Shown here: positions 1-12,500 of the stretch, piece by piece
Position numbering within the stretch: the first letter of the stretch is position 1
Layout: each line of letters starts with the position of its first letter
From: Glebionis coronaria
Taxonomy: Eukaryota > Streptophyta > Magnoliopsida > Asterales > Asteraceae
Reading direction: 5' to 3'
Length of the DNA stretch: 64,000 bases
Assembly (NCBI GenBank): GCA_025667525.1
Contig: CM046877.1
Coordinates: forward strand, 297,658,364 to 297,722,363
Program-made: the position numbers and the translations under genes
Notes under the pieces: model-generated
What the model was told of the DNA's origin: nothing
Databases searched by the model: none
Seen by the model: only the letters and a program-made list of their open reading frames with translations

Positions 1-2941
1 AAGCAATTGCCTTCTTATGATCTTTAAGCACGGAGATGAGGCGAGATTTCTCTTCTTCTTTCAAGTCCTTAGCAATGATGACGGCTGACTTCTTCTTATC
101 TTCAAGGAACACATACTCGAGATGGGGCGGCAACTCCTTAAGTTCTAAATCCGGAGGATTTTCGATGGGAGGGGTATTCAAAGTCGGAGCATCGATAGCA
201 ATAACCGTGGGAGATGGTGGAGAAATATTGTCTTCTTTGAGAAGTTTTTCAATGAGGCGAAGATCTTCATCCCAATCGGTGGGAGAATCGTCATGTTCTA
301 AGTTCACATCTCCCATGGTGGCTTCCAAATCTTTCCAAAGGAAATCACTTTCTCCAAATAGAGATAGTGATGAATCAATAGAGGAAACGGTCTCAACATT
401 GGGAAGAGAGGTAGGAATACTTTTACAAGCATCTTTGAAGTGTTCTTCACAAGCCTCATCAAGAACGTCAATACAATTAACACTCTTATAGGAATAAGGT
501 TGTTTAGAAAGCTTTCCCATGTTGAAAACGATTTTATCGTCACCCAATCTCATGATAAGCTCACCGGCTTCAACATCGATGAGAGTGCGACCGGTCCTCA
601 AGAATGGACGATCAACGATCAATGGCACACGAGGGTCCATGTCGTAGTCAACTACGACAAAATCGGCAGGAAAAGTGAATTTGTCGACTCCTACAAAAAC
701 GTCTTCGGCTATCCCCACTGGATAAGCAACTGTACGGTTAGCTAATTCCAAAGTCATTTTGGTGGGGACTAGCTCAGGGAGAGATAACTGCTTCCAAACA
801 CTTAAAGGCATTAGATTAATACTGGCACCTAGATCGGCTAGGGCCATGCAATTCTCTACTCCCGGGAAGTTGCAAGGGATTAAGAAACGACCCGGATCAC
901 CAAGCTTGGTTGGCAATTTCCTTAAGAGCACTGCAGAGCAATTCTCATTAAGTTGGGTGTTAGCAATATCAAGAAGCTTCTCCTTGTCGCTAAGAAGATC
1001 TTTGAACATTTTCACGTACTTAGGCATGTGAGCGAGAGCCTCAACGAAGGAGATGTTGAAATTCAATTGTTTAAACATTTTGAGAAAGTTCGAAACCTGA
1101 ATATCGTCCTTGCTTTTGAGCTTCTCTTTCCTCAACCTTGAGGGATAAGGTATATCGGAAGAAGAGGAAGGATTTGGGATCGAAGGATCACTCACATCCT
1201 TGGGTGGAGGAGGGGTAGAAGTAAGAGGTGGAGAAATTGGGGAAGTAGAAGGATGAGGAATAGGAGCAGGTGACTCGTTCTCCTTAGTCACAATCGCCGG
1301 TGGAGGTATAGGAAGCTCGGGTTCCTTAGTACCTTTGCCACTGCGAGTGGTGATTGCTTTCATCTCCCCTCTTGGATTCGCAACGGTGTTACTCGGAAGA
1401 GTACCCGAAGAAGAGGATTGATTACCTTGGAAGAAACTAGCCATCATGTTCCGTAAGTCAGTCGTTTGACTTGCCAAAGTGTTTCTCATATCAGCTCTCA
1501 GATCGTTTCCTTGTTTCACCATGTCTGCTTTTAAGTTGAGCACTTCCCGCTGGAGATTTTCCACAATCACATCATTGGTCCGCATGTAGGTTTCAACATC
1601 TTGGTGTAATGCGTTGGGTTGGTTGGGAGGGGGAGCATGGTAAGCGGGTGGTTGATAAGCAGGTTGTTGGTAAACTTGGTTGTTTCTTTGAGGTGGATAT
1701 GGTTGTTTGTGAGATGGTATGTATGGTGCACGAGGTTGTTGTTGTTGTTGAGGAGGGCGATTGAGGTTTTGTTGTTGGTTTGGGTTGTTAGGAGGAAAAC
1801 CGAGTGGGGAAAGAAAGTTGTTAGAGCGGTAGCTAAGCAAGTTGCGGTCACCTTGAGGACGAGCTTGATAAGCGGCCGGAGGATAGGTACCGTATGCTGC
1901 ATTCACATTCTCAGAAGGGTAGTCTTGGGTGGTGGTACAATTGGTGTAAGAGTGAGGACCCCCGCATATTTCACATGGTTGGCTGACAGCATTGACTTGA
2001 GCGTTTTTAGCGTTGATGCTGTTGGTGTTGCTAGCGGCTTGGGTAGCAAGCGATTCAAGAAGCGTATTAATTTTGTCAAGTCGCTTGTCGTGGTAACTAG
2101 TACTAGCACTAGCGACATTGGTCCGCACACTCTTGGTTTGCACACGAGACTTATTCTCAATGATATCCCAAGCGGCATTGGAAGTCTTAACCAAAATATT
2201 ACCCCCCCCCCCCCCCCCTCCCGAGGCATTGTTTAGTGAATCTTGGTCATTCATGCTTAAACCATTATAAAAAGTATGAATTTGGTGCACTTGGGTAAAA
2301 CCATGTTGTGGGCACTTTCTTAAAAGATCTTTATAATGGTCCCAAGATTCACTAAAAGACTCATCGTACTTTTGTTCAAAATTGATAATTTCATTCCGCA
2401 AAGCGGTAGTACGAGAGGGTGGGAAAAAGTAGTTGATAAACTTGGTCTCCAAATCCGTCCACGTAAGAATACTTTGTGGCGGTTCCTTAGCAAGCCAATG
2501 TCAGGCTTGTCCCTCTAAAGAAAAAGGAAAAAGTTGCAAACGGATTACCTCTTGTGGAACACCATTGAATTTGACCGTATTCGTGAGTTGCAGGAATCTC
2601 TTGATGTGGTCATGTGGATCATCAATGGTACGCCCCAAGAATGGTTGAGCAGAGACCATCTGGATAAATCCGGATTTGAGCTTAAAGTTGTTGGCTGCAA
2701 TCGCGGGTATGCCAATTGGATCATTATTGCCCTCCACATGTGCTTGTAATAGTTCAATCATAGGGCGATTGTCCGGTAAAGGTTCATTGTTGTTGTTATT
2801 ATTGTTGTTGAGAGGTGGATTGTTATTGTTGTTGTTGTTATTGTTGTTGAGAGGTGGGTTATTGTTGTTGTTTTGTACACCGGCCATGTCTAAGTCTTCG
2901 AGAGGCTCGGGCTCTTGATAAGACGTTGATCGTGTACGCAT
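1..2941 (-). pseudogene. Element A gag-protease, one in-frame stop, continues off left edge
   Basis: Gag starts at 2941 (MRTRSTSYQEPEP), straight after a pyrimidine-rich TTTTGCAG. An Asn-rich low-complexity tract follows, then the retrotransposon gag domain. A TGA codon at 2501-2503 sits where the related element C has Trp, so this is probably a nonsense mutation. Downstream the same frame stays open to base 1. It holds a CCHC knuckle (CEICGGPHSYTNC, near 1950-1990), a Pro-rich linker, and the retropepsin-like protease with active site LADLGASINLMP near 800-850 and the RPFLRTGR flap region near 600. The Gly-run codons at 2202-2218 come from a 17-base homopolymer that keeps frame. The protein would be the structural and protease part of a gag-pol polyprotein; RT lies outside. 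Confidence 0.88.
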
Positions 2942-3130
2942 GCACCTGCAAAAGAACTAACAAAGCAAACAAGAAATATTTTTGGTTTTTATGGTTTTTT
3001 AATTTTTTTGTATTTTTGAAAATTTTATATTTTTTAGGGTTTTTGAAAATTTTTATGAAAAAGTAACGTTCACGGTGAACGGATCCCAAAATCCAAGTTC
3101 TCACAAAAAACTGTTAATCTTAACGAGAAG
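2942..3130 (-). other. Element A untranslated leader with palindrome
   Basis: This is the stretch between the primer site and the gag start. It contains CGTTCAC-G-GTGAACG at 3067-3081, a near-perfect palindrome that recurs at the same place in elements B, C and D. The rest is A/T-rich with no ORF. It ends in TTCTTTTGCAG just before the gag ATG, which resembles a splice acceptor. Confidence 0.6.
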
Positions 3131-3147
3131 AGTCGGCAGCGGCGCCA
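3131..3147 (-). promoter_or_regulatory. Primer binding site of element A (tRNA-Asp type)
   Basis: On the minus strand it reads TGGCGCCGCTGCCGACT, two bases after the LTR end. TGGCGCCGTTGCC-type sites are known for Athila-like gypsy elements and match the 3' end of plant tRNA-Asp. Confidence 0.85.
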
Positions 3148-3389
3148 TTTAATACAATGGTTTGGATAGGGGTTCAAGATTAATCTCGGAATCTCCTCGA
3201 ATTGATCACAGCTCAAAGTGGAATGATTTGTTCTTGGTGACAAATAGTGGGTTTGATTTTCTAAATTACTAAGAAGGTAAATGCGTAAGGTAAGTTAAAG
3301 TAAACTATAAGCAACTAAGTAGTCAAAGTAAAAATTGAATACAAATCAAATTAAATAAAACAGTAAGAGTAAATAACCTTAAAAATGCT

Positions 3390-3831
3390 CTATTCGGAAT
3401 AATGATCATGCAGAATATGGTGCTATCCGGAATATTTAAGCTATTCGGAATGTTGAAGCTTATGCGGAATAATCATGCTATTCGGAATATTGAAGCTATT
3501 CGGAATGTTGAAGCTTATGCGGAATATAAAGACCATTCGGAAAATCAAAGCTATGCGGAATAAAATGCTACCCGGAATAAAAATCCTATGCGGAATAAAT
3601 AAGGCTATGCGGAATAATTGGCTACCCGGAATAAAGCTTGCTATTCGGAATAATGAACTCTATGCGGAATAAATAAGGATTTGTGGAATAATGGTCCTAC
3701 TCGGAATATATGACCATGCGGAATAAATGGTTATTCGGAATAAGCAAATATTCCGAATAAGGGAGAAAGTCTATCCAGAATAAGTAAATATTCCGAATAA
3801 GGGAAAAGGTAAAAAGGCTATTCGGAATATT
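3390..3831. repeat. Degenerate array of CTATTCGGAATA / CTATGCGGAATAA in LTR A
   Basis: About 25 copies of a motif with core (A/C)TTCCG or its complement CGGAA(T) are spaced 12-25 bases apart. The array lies downstream of the TATA box, so it should be transcribed as part of the 5' leader. Flanking bases vary while the core is kept. Confidence 0.85.
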
Positions 3832-4243
3832 GTTGGGATGAAAAACAGTAGGCAGAAACTCAAAACAGGGGAACACGAATTTATCAAAAATCGACCAAGT
3901 TTTTAACCAAATCATAAACAAAACTAATAACAAATCATCTACTAACCATAAACATCAAATCCCAATCATAAAAACACAAAACCCACTAATTTTAGAAGAT
4001 CAAAATCAATTAAATAAGAACTTAAGAACTTTGCATAAAAAGATGAAGATGAACAAGATGAATGAAAAGATTATATTGATGATTAAGGTTTAAACAATCA
4101 AAAGAAAAAGATTAAAAGCTTACAAGATGAAGGATTCAACAAAAATGAAAAATCACCAACACCTTAGTGGTTTTGGCTCCCTACGAAAGAAAAGAAGAAA
4201 ACTGGGAAATGAAAAACTAGTCCCAAAAGTGTGAGGGTGATTT

Positions 4244-4252
4244 CCTTTTATA
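4244..4252 (-). promoter_or_regulatory. TATA box of LTR A
   Basis: TATAAAAGG on the minus strand, about 450 bases inside the LTR. The position fits a U3/R boundary shortly downstream. Confidence 0.55.
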
Positions 4253-4699
4253 GGCTAAGTGGTTGGTTGGTGAGTGGGGTTTCTCCCTTTCTTCTTGTCT
4301 TCTCGTCTTTTCCAGAAAAGTCGACGTTTTCGATTCTGATTCGGGATTTGTAGACGATTAAATTCAACTCGTCTTTTAATTTCTTCGTTTAATAGACTTG
4401 AGTTTCTTCGACATATGTAAATCTTCCATCTTTGGTCCTTTTCTTCGATAAATATTTCAAACAGGCCCATTGACTTCAAATCTTTTGCATCTCTTGGACA
4501 ATAGACTTCGTCTTGAGTCTTTTTCTTCGATAAAACCCGTGCAATCCCATGTTTTCTTCAATATTCACCCGGTTGACTCTGAAAACAGAATAAACACAAA
4601 AACCACGTATAATTCCAAACAAATGATATTAAATACGTGTTTTGGTCTCGTTTTAGCCAGAAATAAGTGGTAAAAGGATGGGTGTTTTCACACCTATCA

Positions 4700-6576
4700 A
4701 TAGTCTTGGGACATAATATATCCAACAAAGGTTTAGATTGTGCTAAGATAGATGTGATTGCTAAGCTTCCCCCACCTACCACGGTGAAAGGAGTTAGAAG
4801 TTTTTTGGGTCATGCGGGGTTCTATAGACGTTTCATACAAGATTTCTCTAAGATAGCAAGGCCGATGACCCACCTCTTGGAAAAAGAGGCTCCTTTCATT
4901 TTCACCCAGTGTTTGGAATCATTTGAGATACTTAAGGAAAAGTTGACTAAGGCTCCTGTTTTGGTTTCTCCAAATTGGGATTTGCCTTTTGAGCTTATGT
5001 GTGACGCTAGTGATTATGACGTGGGGGCCGTTTTAGGACAAAGAGTGAATAAGCATTTTCAACATATACACTATGCTAGTAAAACCATGACGGGTGCTCA
5101 ACTTTATTATACCACCACGGAGAAAGAATTGCTTGCTATAGTCTATGCCTTTAAGAAATTTAGACCCTATCTTGTGCTATCTAAGACCATAGCGTATACG
5201 GATCATTCCGCTCTCAAGTACCTCATGACGAAGCAAGATGCTAAGCCTAGACTTTTGAGATGGGTTTTATTGCTACAAGAATTCAAGATAGAGATTCGTG
5301 ATAAGAAAGGAGCCGAGAATTTAGTGGCGGATCATTTGAGTAGACTTGAGTATCCTTTTCAAGGAGATTTGCCTCATAAGCAAATAAATGAATCCTTTCC
5401 ATTAGAGGAGCTCATGTCTATCTCTTCTCAAGAGGATGCCACCCCTTGGTTTGTAGATATTGCAAACTATCTTGTGGGGGATGTGCTAATAGAGGGTCTC
5501 ACTTCCCAACAAAAGAAGAAATTTATTAAGGAAGTGAAATACTACTTTTGGGATGACCCTTACCTCTTTAGTCAATGTGCGGACCAAATCATTAGACGGT
5601 GTGTAGATGGGCCCGAGGCATTTAAGATCTTAGAAGCTTGTCATAAGGGACCTACGGGTGGACATTTTGGACCCAACTATACCGCCAAGAAAGTCTTTGA
5701 TTCGGGTTACTATTGACCTTCCATATACAAAGATGCCCAAGAGATGGTGAAATTTTGTGATGTATGTCAAAGACAAGGATAAATTACTCAACGAGATGAG
5801 ATGCCACAAAACTTCATTCAAGAATGTGAGATTTTTGATGTATGGGGAATAGATTTTATGGGACCTTTTCCATCTTCTAAGGGAAATAAGTACATACTCA
5901 TAGCGGTGGATTATGTGTCAAAGTGGGTTGAGGCCAAAGCCTTACCTACTAATGATGCTCGAGTTGTAGTGAAATTTTTCAAGCAATTATTTGCTAGAAT
6001 TGGTGTACCTCAGGCCATCATAAGTGATCGTGGTACTCACTTTTGTAATGATCAATTTACAAGAGTTATGAAGAAGTATGGTGTTAACCATAGACTTTCT
6101 ACCGCGTATCACCCTCAAACCAATGGTCAAACCGAGGTCACAAATCGTGGTTTAAAGAGAATTTTGGAAAGAATGGTGGGAGAGCATCGAGATTCTTGGT
6201 CGAATAAGCTTGATGATGCTTTGTGGGCTTTTAGGACGGCTTTTAAGACACCAATTGGTTGTACTCCATATAGGCTTGTCTATGAAAAAGCATGCCACCT
6301 CCCATTCGAGTTAGAGCATAAGGCTTCTTGGGCTCTCAAAGGGGCTAACTTTGATTTAAACCAAGCCGGTTCACATAGAAAGGACCAACTCAATGAAATG
6401 GATGAATTGAGAGACAATGCTTATGAAAACTCATTGCTTTACAAGGAAGAGACTAAGCAATTACATGATGCTAAGATCAAGAACCGTGAGTTCAAAGTTG
6501 GAGAGCCGGTTCTCCTCTTTAACTCAAGGTTGAAACTCTTTACGGGCAAGCTTAAGTCGAGATGGTCCGGTCCATT
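4700..6576 (+). pseudogene. Element E pol: RT end, RNase H, integrase (two stops; split by A and F)
   Basis: The gypsy pol polyprotein enters mid-RT because element A is inserted just upstream ([25 protein letters not shown]). RNase H follows, with [14 protein letters not shown] near 5000, [10 protein letters not shown] near 5200 and [12 protein letters not shown] near 5320-5350. The integrase HHCC region is near 5640-5780 ([18 protein letters not shown]). The catalytic core keeps [11 protein letters not shown] at 5843, SDRGTHF at 6023 and [11 protein letters not shown] at 6128. Two in-frame stops, TGA at 5714-5716 and TAA at 5780-5782, break the frame, which is otherwise continuous. At 6576 the element F LTR interrupts it. 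It is clearly a dead copy; the family is Athila/Tat-like by context. Confidence 0.92.
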
Positions 6577-6956
6577 TGTTGTCCCTAATATTATGATTGA
6601 ATAATCACGAATTTATGAAAGAAAGTAAGAAATGAGATGAATTTTAGAGAGAGAAACTAGAGAGAGAAAAGAGAGAGAAGTGTGTGAACTTGGTGAGATT
6701 AGATTAGAGAGAAGTGAGAAATACAAATGACCATCCACCCTCCTAACATGCTAGGAGGGTAGTATATATAGTCCACCCACATGCGGGCTTTAATGGACTA
6801 TATATTGGGCCGGGCTTGTATTTTGGACTTTAATTAGTTTAAATCCAAGCCCGTGAATCACGACTAAATACCTACTTATTACAACGTTCTAATAAATAAT
6901 ACAATAGAAACCTATGACCAAACATTCTTGTTTGACTCAATATTTTGAGGCTAACA
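6577..6956 (-). repeat. 3' LTR of element F
   Basis: In element sense it starts TGTTAGCCTC and ends GGGACAACA (TG...CA). By eye it differs from the 5' copy at two positions (for example AACATGC vs AATATGC). It holds a TATA-like CTATATATAC at 6762-6771, flanked by the hairpin CCCTCCTA...TAGGAGGG at 6738-6759. Confidence 0.93.
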
Positions 6957-9508
6957 ATCTCCCCCAATGTGAGGTCATTCCTCTTTGATATTTGGATTCC
7001 AATGGATATTTATGAATTTCGTCATAAATGAGTCTTGAACGTGTAACAGTAGTTTTGTTCCTTCATGCTGTGATCTTTGAGCCTTTGTCGTTGTCTTTCG
7101 ACTTTGTCTTTAAGTCTTGAGATCTTCAAATCATTCTTGACTTGTCTTTGCCATCTTGTAATCTTGTGTCTTTATCCACATGCTCACACTATCAATTGTT
7201 GGATAAGTCTTTGGGCATGAATATGTGGTTGTGTATATCTGACTTTGCTGAGTACACCGTGACTCCACCTTCTCGAGACAAAACATAGACACGGACTGAA
7301 TGGCTTTGACATTCATCCTAAATCGGTAGCGTTTTACCTCCGGTCGGTGAAGACCGTTATACGATATTAAATATCGTACCTGTGATCAGGTAAATTCAAT
7401 TAAGAATCTCCTTGACAGGGTTTCGCGGCAGTACTAGCCGTTCTCTTTACTCGACCGTCTCAAAGCAAGACTGCGAACATAAAGAGTGAATCAATTGGAT
7501 AAATATCCGCTTGATTAAAGTCGTCAATTCAAGTTCCTGGAACAAGTTTGATTCATAAAGAATCTTACCATTGTTGCTTTCCAGTTGACACAAGTTTGAT
7601 TCATAAGAATCTCACAAGTTACCTACCGTAGCGCTGTTTGATGTTGACGCTAGAAGGATTTCCATTCGTCACTGTGAATATTAATAAATATCACTCTGAA
7701 TGTTCTGGCAAGACCATAAAGATATTGCGTAGAAACCTGAAACGAGTTTGAATCAATTCAGAATCAAACCACTGTTGCTTTTCAGTTTTACATATGTTCA
7801 ATTCATAAAGAATCTTGCATATGACCTACCGCAGTGCTGTTTGATGTTAACACTGGAAGGATTTCCACTCATCATTGTGAATACTAAGTAGTATCACTCT
7901 GAGTGTTCTAGCAATATCACAAGGATATAGCGTACGACTCTCTTGATCTTCATCCGTGTGTCCTAACGAGATTTGATTGATCTCTTGGCTCTAGACTCGA
8001 TTTGTGCACTTTTAGTGGTCGGAGGCTGGAGCAGATGCCACCTATTCAATATCAACAATCTCGGAGTGAGAAAGTCAATAGAAGTCGTGTTGATCTCCGT
8101 GACACTAAAACAAACTTCTTTTGAGAGAAGCCTGAGTAGCTAGGAAAGGTTGTGCTTCACATCACTGGGTCCATGATGAGTTTGTCTTCATGATGAGTTG
8201 ACCCGGTTTCTGCCTAAGTTGTATGGAGGGCTTCTTTCTTTAGACCCTTTATCCTTACATTTCTTTTTCATTCTTCAACCCCTTCACTGCTTACCAAGAC
8301 ATCATTACTAGCACCTTGTTGTGATTGTTCCAGTGCTAGCATCAGTACTTAGTCGGCATTCAGCTACGTTCACATTCTACTCCATCTTTCCTAAGGACTT
8401 CTAATAATCTATTGGATTGTCCCTGGGAAGATCCCTCCGGTTCTGGTTGGATCATAGGACTTAAACCTATCCACCCTTTTGACACCAATAACGTCGTGAA
8501 TTAAAGATGTTGTGGGTATTTGATCGTAACCATGAAAACCACTTTAAATTCTAACAAAGTGTTTGAAAAACATTTAACACCTTGCTAGTTTTGTCGTTTT
8601 AGAAATGCTCCCCCATCACATGTGCATCGATAATCGAAAGTGTTTTGCACATGTAGGTAAGAGTTAAAGTGCATGAGTCTTATATTAGATCACATTTTAA
8701 TCACATTTTCTCCCCCTATCTCTAATATATAAAATCTTTTGATATTAGAGATACCAAATTTGATTAAAATATATTTTGAAAAATAGTCTTGAAATCTCCG
8801 GGAGAAAGATGTGTTAAGCTTTTGCATGAAGTTGAAATGCTCCCCCTCAAAAATTGATCCAATTGAATTTTCATTATGAGGATATGATCCACATTTCGCT
8901 TTTTGAGGATGGGAGTTTGTTGAACACACAATTTTTGAAAGATTTTGAATAATCATTGATAAATTCTTGAAAAAATTGTGTTCAACGCTTTTTGAAAAAA
9001 TCCTATTTCTTTTTGTCGAAGAGGTTTTTCTAAAGCATAAACTTGAGTTCACAGACTTTGAATGTCTTGACGAATCCACTCAAGTGTAAGAAGATTTAAC
9101 TTCTTTTGCTAAGGGTAAGAGCACGAAATCGTACACTCCCCCGTGAATATTGATCCGGGTTGCAATCTGAAAGTGATTACAAGCCATTGTGTTGAGCTCA
9201 AAACGTTGAATGTTTTGTGACACGCTCAACCCAAGATAGATTGCTCTACCCGTTGTTGGAAATATTGTCCAAAATAGACAATTTCCTTTTGAAAAAAAAT
9301 AGAAATGACATGTTTTGAAAAATATTTACAACTTTCATTCGAGCTTTATGTACACACCTGTGTCGTTATTGAGCGACATTTCTAGGTACGTCCATATTAT
9401 CGATACTGAAAGACATGTCGAGAAGAATATTTTTTGGATTTTCAAAGATTCTTTAATTTTGTATTTTCTTTTTCATTAATATTTACAGGTAGATGTTTGA
9501 TAGATGAA
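6957..9508 (-). other. Element F 3' non-coding region with PPT, duplicated 0.2-kb unit and stem-loop repeats
   Basis: The PPT (minus strand TTGGGGGAGAT) abuts the 3' LTR at 6957-6970. No long ORF is present. A unit of about 200 bp is duplicated in tandem (about 7525-7735 and 7736-7935, each with CCTG(G/A)AAC and GAAGGATTTCCA). Further on, two stem-loops about 150 bp apart start near 9042 and 9191. The whole region is similar to the 3' region of element L (about 60270-62470), so it is conserved between two copia families without coding for protein. Confidence 0.75.
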
Positions 9509-12500
9509 TCAAGCAGGCTTCTTTGCCAGAACCTCCAGTTCTGCTGGAGTCAAACATCTCATACCAATTTGCCTAACTAGATACGCAAACCTCTCTTTCG
9601 AAAGAGCTTTTGTAAACAAGTCAGCTAATTGGTAATCAGTTCCAACAAAGTATAATTCAACAATACCCTTTTCAACTTGTTCCTTAATGAAGTGATATCT
9701 GACATCAATGTGCTTCGTGCGGGAATGCTGAACCGGATTGCAGGAGATGGCTATGGCCGATTTTGAGTCACAGTACATAGGTACTTTATCAAAATGGAAG
9801 CCATAATCCGTGAGTTGTGTTCGCATCCAAAGAACTTGAGCACAACACGCAGATAGAGACACATACTCCGCTTCGGCTGATGACAGTGACGTGCAATCCT
9901 GCTTCTTGGAAGACCATCCCACAAGCTTGTCTTGACCTAGAAATTGTGCACCACCAGAAGTACTTTTACGTGTATCAAGACACCCTGCATGATCAGAATC
10001 TGAATAGGCCGTTAGAAAGAAACCGGTTTCCCTCGGATACCAGAGTCCCATGTGAATGGTATTCTTAAGGTACCGAAAGATCCGTTTAACCTCCTTGAGG
10101 TGCTTTTCAGTGGGTCGTGCTTGATATCGTGCACAATAGCATGTAGCATGATGTATATCAGGTCTGCTCGCTGTCAAGTACATGAGGGACCCGATCATGG
10201 AACGATATCTCGTTTGATCTATGGGTAATCCCTCCAAATCAGCATCTAGGGATGTGGTTGATAATGGTGTCCCAACGGGGTCACATGATGTCATACCATG
10301 CTTTTTTATTATCTCTTGACAATACTTAGCTTGGTTAATGAAGATACCACTTGGGGATTGGTGAACTTGAATTCCTAGAAAGAATTTTAGTTCTCCCATC
10401 ATAGACATTTCAAATCTGCTGTGCATTACTTTTTCAAACCATTTTGAAAGTTTTGGGTTTGTAGACCCGAAAATAATGTCATCAACATAAATTTGCACAA
10501 GCAGAATGTCATCCCCATATTTATAAGTGAACAAAGTTAGATCAATGGAACCTTTTGAGAAACCTTTGGATGCCAGAAATTTCGAGAGCTCGTCGTACCA
10601 CGTCCTTGGAGCTTGCTTGAGTCCATAAAGTGCTTTGTGGAGACGATACACCTTGTCAGGATAATGAGGATTGACAAATCCTTCTGGCTGCGTGACATAG
10701 ACTTCTTCCTTCAAAGTACCGTTAAGAAACGCCGTCTTTACGTCCATCTGATAGACAATGAATCCCTTATGTGCCGCATAAGCAAGAAAAATCCTGACCG
10801 CTTCCATACGAGCTACTGGTGCAAATGATTCTTCGAAATCAATACCCTCTTTCTGTCCATACCCCTTAGCCACTAGCCTAGCTTTGTTCTTAATGATCGT
10901 GTTCTCTTCATCCATCTTGTTTTTCCAGATCCATCGAAGATTTAATGGTGTTACATCGGATGGTCTGTCAACAAGTTCCCAGACTTTAAGTCTTTCAAAT
11001 TGTTGAAGTTCATCCGTCATCCATTCAATCCAAGCATGATCAGCTAATGCTTCTTTGATGTTCTTCGGTTCCGCTGAACTCACGGCGAGTGCGAACATAC
11101 AAACATCAGCATCGGTGTTAAGCTGTCGTCTTGTGCGAACGGGCTGTGAAGGGTTTCCAATTACGTGAACCAAAGGATGATCTCGGGTCCAATGATTTGT
11201 TGAAGGATGTCGTTGATAGAAAGTATGCATATTTGACGGATCAACATGGCGAGTAGAAGACTCTCCAGTTTCGTGTACCGGTGTACCGAATGGGTTGATA
11301 AATTCGTCTTCGTCAGATAATGCATTGTCTGCTTGATTTATGTTCTCTGGAGCAATGACAGTAGTTGTGGATGTTGTAGGATCGATTGTTGAAGTAATAT
11401 TCTGAGGAGGTAAATCTGCAGCAACCCGTGTTGAAGTAGATGAAGTTGTATCTGGTTGTTGACGATGATCGGTTTCATCATTCTTATCATGAGTGACAGC
11501 GGAAGACTTCGATACAACTTGTTTCTCCCCCGTGAAATATTCATCATACATTGGTCCATATAACATTTCCAACTCTTCAATTGTCGTATCGACTGTCATA
11601 TCAGCTCTAGGAACATTTTCTGGAACCAGCGTTGAACTTGACGGTTCATTGATGTGGTCTTGAGTTCCGAGTTCCGTGCGGTTGTGAACGGAAGTCGTTT
11701 GTCGTTGTGGATCGGGACTTAAACTGTTTTGTTCAAGTGCCATCTCTTGATATTCATCAAATCGGATGTGAATTGTCTCGACAATCAATTTTGTTCTTTT
11801 GTTGAACACTCTATATCCCTTAGACTGAGTTGCATATCCCACAAGAATACATGCATCACCTTTTTCTTTCATCTTATCCAAATTTTCACCATCTCGTATA
11901 ATGTAACAAGTACATCCAAAAACATGAAGGTGTTTGAGTGAGGGTTTTCGATCATGAATTATGTGATATGGTGTCTTTTCGTGTCTTGGGATAATTAAGG
12001 ATCGGTTTTGTGTGTAGCATGCAGTTGACACGGCTTCGGCCCAAAAGTATAGTGGAAGTTTTGAAGCAGATAATAATGTGCGAGCAGCTTCAACCAAAGT
12101 ACGGTTTCGTCTTTCAACAACGCCGTTTTGTTCGGGTGTTCGAGCAATAGATGTTTCATGTTCAATCCCTTCGGCTTCAAAATACTTTCTCAGATTAGAA
12201 TTCAAAAATTCTGTACCTCTGTCAGTACGAACCACTTTAACTTGAGCTTGAAGACCACGTTGTATCAATTTAAGGAAGCTGATGAGAACGTCGGGAGTTT
12301 CATCTTTGGATCTCAAGAAATGAGTCCATGTGTACCTTGAGTAATCATCGACTATTACTAGAATATATTTCTTGCCATTGATACTCTGAACACGCATGGG
12401 ACCACACAGATCCATGTGAAGAAGATCTAACCGTCCTTTAGAGCTTGGTGTGGTCTTTGTTTTGAAGCTACTTCGTTTAGCTTTACAAAGTTCACAAGAA

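Larger units (their letters stand above)
1..4699 (-). mobile_element. Element A: Ty3/gypsy (Athila/Tat-like), 5' part only
   Basis: Read on the minus strand the order is LTR (3150-4699), primer binding site, leader, gag, protease, after which the element leaves the window before RT. The right edge is the LTR start TGATAGGTGTG, and the sequence immediately beyond it (4700 on) is plus-strand RT of another gypsy element, so A has inserted into element E. The target-site duplication cannot be checked because the other end is outside the window. Confidence 0.9.
3150..4699 (-). repeat. 5' LTR of element A
   Basis: The LTR starts (minus strand) TGATAGGTGTG-AAAA-CACCCATCC at 4699 and ends ...GTATTA two bases before the primer site. 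A TATA box (TATAAAAGG) lies at 4244-4252. A short-motif array lies downstream of it at 3390-3831. Only one LTR is in the window, so the left end was set by comparison with elements B and D. Confidence 0.8.

Noticed and set aside
2202..2229. Frameshift at the poly-C run in A gag
   Set aside because: I checked the frame: 17 bases plus flanks keep the gag frame into NILVKTSNAAWDIIENKS, so no shift is needed.
1619..2236. 205-codon plus-strand open frame over A gag
   Set aside because: Antisense shadow of the gag CCHC and Pro/Gln-rich region.
3390..3831. CRISPR-like regular array
   Set aside because: Units are short, degenerate and irregularly spaced inside a plant LTR; no cas genes, no unique spacers.
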